Below, piece by piece: positions 33,175 through 35,227 of a DNA stretch of 35,227 nucleotides; the stretch's first letter is position 1, and every line of letters begins with the position of its first letter. The notes under the pieces are model-generated. The model worked only from the letters and a program-made list of their open reading frames with translations. It did no database searches and was not told the DNA's origin. The translations under genes were made by a program, and so were the position numbers. Origin of the DNA: Thermoplasmatota archaeon (lineage in GTDB: Archaea; Thermoplasmatota; E2; DHVEG-1); assembly GCA_030619765.1 (NCBI GenBank), contig JAUXAU010000034.1, positions 1-35,227 on the forward strand, in the 5' to 3' direction.

Positions 33175-33534
33175 TTATAGGATTTCTAATCCGCCTTGGA
33201 AGAATCCAAACACGTATGTGAATAGGCCAAGTCCTACCTCATACATACGTCCTAGATATGCTGAATCTCTGAATACAACGTGGTTGATCGTCACCCATCC
33301 AAAGGCTCTCTCGGTCGGGGTAATTTCGATGTAAAATAGTCTAATTGCCAGCGCATGATTTACGTTTCCCTTTCGGAGTCTATGAAATAGCAATCCCTTG
33401 AGAAACACTCGACCAACATCAAGGGTTGGCTCTGAGTCGGGTTCCTTCTCTGTCATCCCTGCTGCCAGAGGTATTGTTGTCAGCATCAGCATGCATATAA
33501 GTAGCCCTATTATTTTCTCTTTTATAACCTTCAT
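33175..33534 (-). CDS. Small exported protein of unknown function
   Basis: A 119-aa protein from the ATG at 33534, chosen because AAGGAGGT lies directly upstream (the frame extends 14 codons further). The signal peptide KEKIIGLLICMLMLTTIPLA resembles that of the C1 protease (GVFICTLLMGTILP): both have the pattern hydrophobic-x-C-x-L-L/M then T-x-x-P. The mature part (GRVFLKGLLFHRLRKGNVNHALAIRLFYIEI in two pieces, then GWVTINHVVFRDSAYLGRMYEVGLGLFTYVFGFFQGG) appears beta-rich, with a hydrophobic end. No family recognised. Likely part of the surface or secreted protein set. Confidence 0.72.
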   Translation of the reverse strand: MKVIKEKIIGLLICMLMLTTIPLAAGMTEKEPDSEPTLDVGRVFLKGLLFHRLRKGNVNHALAIRLFYIEITPTERAFGWVTINHVVFRDSAYLGRMYEVGLGLFTYVFGFFQGGLEIL

Positions 33535-34066
33535 AATCTTACCTCCTTGAAAATTAGTTTTTAATTTATCAATCATTGATAAATTAATAAATCTTGTCCT
33601 TGTTTTTTATAACAATTTTATGATTGTTGTCTACAATCTAACAAGCTCAATTCTTATTAATATGTATTCAAACAGGAGAACTACATATGGGAGAAACATA
33701 AGGTTTTAAGAGGCAGATATTCCCAGTAATTTAGAAAAATGCAGGATCTGAGACTGCTGCAAATCATTTTGACTGTTACCATGCATCTATTTGCAGTGCT
33801 GTCATTGGCATATATCAATATGTAGTTTGAAAAAAACTTTTTATCTCCTTCATTGGTTTTGGGCCTCTATTCGAGTCTTTACGTTTTTGGGCTTTACTCA
33901 TTTTTGTAAATTGTTTTTCCTTATGTCTATTAAAAATGAATACTTACTAAGAATCTTGTAAAATCTTTATTCCTTTTGGTTTCATAGGGTTATAATAGTG
34001 TGTTTTTCATTTTGACAATTTGACACATTAGATTTATATATTATTACAGATAAAGTAGAGCATAAT
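33535..34066. other. Long intergenic region without a convincing gene
   Basis: This 532-bp region is AT-rich. The left end is the promoter of the minus-strand small exported protein. A 28-codon hydrophobic frame (33739-33825, MQDLRLLQIILTVTMHLF) has no ribosome site and overlaps an inverted repeat, CTGCAAAT (33757) with ATTTGCAG (33789), so I do not call it a gene. The right end (34011-34044) is the promoter of the PGF-type gene: a doubled TTTGACA and GATTTATATATTAT. Confidence 0.5.
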
Positions 34067-35095
34067 ATGAAATTGGTGAAGAGAAGATCTGGTAGGAAAA
34101 TCGCAACTAGCTTTTTAACTGTTCTAGTAGTCTTAATGTTTTCCATGATATTTGTTGGAAATGGTTTAGGATTTGCTCTTACAGATCCTGGTTCAGATAC
34201 TACAGAACAAACTCCTGATAATGGAGCTGCTGACACCAGTTCAAGTGAAACAAATACAGATAGCGATATAGGTGATTCCTCTTCAGACACTACAACGCAA
34301 ACCTCTGATAATGGAGCTGCTGACACCAGTTCAAGTGAAACACAAGCAAATAGTGATACCAATGACAGCAAAATTTATTCCAATTTAGAAGAATTTGCAC
34401 CAAATGAACGAGTAGTTCCCATCGAGGAAATTGAATCCAAAGTAGAAAAAGTATTTGGAAACGTTTCAATTGGAGAAACAAAGGAAGTTTTAACCGAAAG
34501 CTTGGAAGAAGATACCGGTATCGAAGAAGTTCAGTTTACTGCAGCGACTAATCTTGTTGATGTGAAAGTAACTGTCGTAAGACTAAAAGATGAACCAGAA
34601 AATATGTCGCTACGATTAAAAAAGAACGAATCGGTCTATCGCCATCTTGACATAAAACTAATGGCAAATGATGAGTATGTGACTGAGGACGATATCAAAA
34701 CCTTAAAATTCACCTTCAAAGTAGAACAATCTTGGATAGCGGAAAACAACATCGACAAAAACACCATTTTACTTATACGCTATCATAATGGCGAATGGCA
34801 AAACCTTTCCACCACACTTGTGAGTGAAAATGACAATTATGTCATTTTTGAAGCAGAAACACCAGGATGTTCAACATTTGCGGTCATTGGGAGTGCACTT
34901 GTTGAAATCCCAGAACCTTATGTTACTAAAACGCCAGAAATACCTTGGACAGTTGTCATCGGAGTTATAACATCAACAACAATAATACTAGTTACCGTTC
35001 TTTTCAAAGCAAGATATATCTACTTCGAAGAAAATCCTCATAATAAAGGATTAAAAGAAAAAATTGAGATAAAAAATAAAATAGGTAAAAAATGA
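34067..35095 (+). CDS. Surface protein with PGF-pre-PGF domain and C-terminal membrane anchor
   Basis: A 342-aa protein. The signal or anchor segment lies at about 11-38 (IATSFLTVLVVLMFSMIFVG). A Thr/Ser/Asp-rich linker follows (about 43-102) with an internal 30-residue repeat. The PGF-pre-PGF-type domain occupies about 145-285 (VDVKVTVVRLKDEP, FTFKVEQSWIAENNIDKNTI, LIRYHNGEWQNLSTTL, CSTFAVIG). A transmembrane helix lies near 295-317 (WTVVIGVITSTTIILVTVLF), followed by a basic cytoplasmic tail. In other archaea such domains stand before a PGF-CTERM sorting motif; here no PGF triplet is present and the protein keeps a plain C-terminal helix. Role: cell-surface component. Confidence 0.82.
   Translation: MKLVKRRSGRKIATSFLTVLVVLMFSMIFVGNGLGFALTDPGSDTTEQTPDNGAADTSSSETNTDSDIGDSSSDTTTQTSDNGAADTSSSETQANSDTNDSKIYSNLEEFAPNERVVPIEEIESKVEKVFGNVSIGETKEVLTESLEEDTGIEEVQFTAATNLVDVKVTVVRLKDEPENMSLRLKKNESVYRHLDIKLMANDEYVTEDDIKTLKFTFKVEQSWIAENNIDKNTILLIRYHNGEWQNLSTTLVSENDNYVIFEAETPGCSTFAVIGSALVEIPEPYVTKTPEIPWTVVIGVITSTTIILVTVLFKARYIYFEENPHNKGLKEKIEIKNKIGKK
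34215..34342 (+). repeat. Perfect 38-bp direct repeat inside the surface-protein linker
   Basis: Bases 34215-34252 are repeated exactly at 34305-34342, a 90-bp (30-codon) period. They encode the PDNGAADTSSSET / SDNGAADTSSSET segments. Perfect DNA identity suggests a recent duplication, and the linker can gain or lose units by slippage without a frameshift. Confidence 0.85.
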
Positions 35096-35101
35096 TGGTT
35101 T

Positions 35102-35203
35102 CGATTCAATGACCCCATTTTAAAAAATGAGGTCTCTAAACATTGAATCGAGTGAACTCTCGGAGTTCAACTATTGGTGAATGTGATAGTAAAAGAATAT
35201 CAC
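35102..35203. other. Three consecutive hairpins after the surface-protein gene
   Basis: Hairpin 1: CGATTCAATG (35102-35111) pairs with CATTGAATCG (35141-35150), enclosing GACCCCATTTT against AAAATGAGGTC (one mismatch). Hairpin 2: TGAACTC-TCG-GAGTTCA (35153-35169), 7 perfect pairs. Hairpin 3: GTGATA (35183-35188) with TATCAC (35198-35203). They start 7 bp after the stop codon at 35095. They may be a terminator or processed 3' end, or the start of a structured RNA continuing past the window. Confidence 0.5.
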
Positions 35204-35227
35204 AAGAGAGAAACATAAACTTTTACC

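Noticed and set aside
33739-33825. 28-codon hydrophobic frame
   Set aside because: No Shine-Dalgarno, no TATA at the right distance, and overlap with an inverted repeat; too short to support without conservation.
1-35227. CRISPR array or transposon
   Set aside because: No regularly spaced short repeats and no transposase or integrase motif were seen; the only repeats are the few dispersed ones listed.

Overview
The window looks like a piece of an AT-rich archaeal chromosome, most likely a heterotrophic, protein-degrading member of the Thermoplasmatota similar to the sediment MBG-D lineage. The archaeal assignment rests on an alanyl-tRNA synthetase with the archaeal N-terminal zinc module, a GHMP-type pantoate kinase, a four-gene pyruvate:ferredoxin oxidoreductase, a tungsten-type aldehyde oxidoreductase, TATA-box promoters and a PGF-pre-PGF surface protein. 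The MBG-D-like placement is an inference from the set of secreted gingipain-like (C25) and papain-like (C1) proteases; no rRNA gene is present to confirm it.

Left part (1-6.8 kb): three tandem minus-strand C25 peptidase paralogues (the first cut by the window edge, the second lacking the long propeptide) face a plus-strand regulator made of two Lrp/AsnC units. A near-copy of the regulator's promoter and start lies upstream of the first peptidase gene. Pantoate kinase (CoA synthesis) follows.

Centre (6.8-19.3 kb, minus strand): one long co-directional block. Reading in the direction of transcription, an unrecognised 424-aa protein, homoserine dehydrogenase, aldehyde:ferredoxin oxidoreductase and an aminotransferase form a tight, visibly GC-richer operon. 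It is followed by a thiamine-binding protein, porC-porD-porA-porB, two half-size MgtE/SLC41-type membrane proteins and two PhoU-TrkA_C proteins. An AlaT-like aminotransferase lies just upstream of this block. Together these suggest amino-acid fermentation: transamination, ferredoxin-linked oxidation of pyruvate and aldehydes, and Mg2+ plus thiamine supply for the TPP enzyme.

19.4-24.4 kb (minus strand): an XRE-type regulator with palindromes in its promoter, a 47-aa zinc-knuckle protein, a histidine kinase and a kinase-less HAMP-PAS sensor, then (upstream, same strand) a secreted FG-GAP repeat protein broken by one extra A in a homopolymer.

24.4-35.2 kb: alaS, an M29-type aminopeptidase, and then a loosely packed secretome region: a Cys-containing exported protein, a C1 protease with an Ig/PKD-like domain, an arylsulfotransferase-like protein, a small exported protein and a PGF-pre-PGF membrane-anchored protein. 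The intergenic spaces here are long and unusual. They hold a tRNA T-arm-like repeat found twice, a dispersed repeat found three times, two loci that share the same TATA motif followed by strong inverted repeats (candidate small RNAs), and three consecutive hairpins at the right end. No rRNA gene, complete tRNA, CRISPR array, integrase or transposase was seen.
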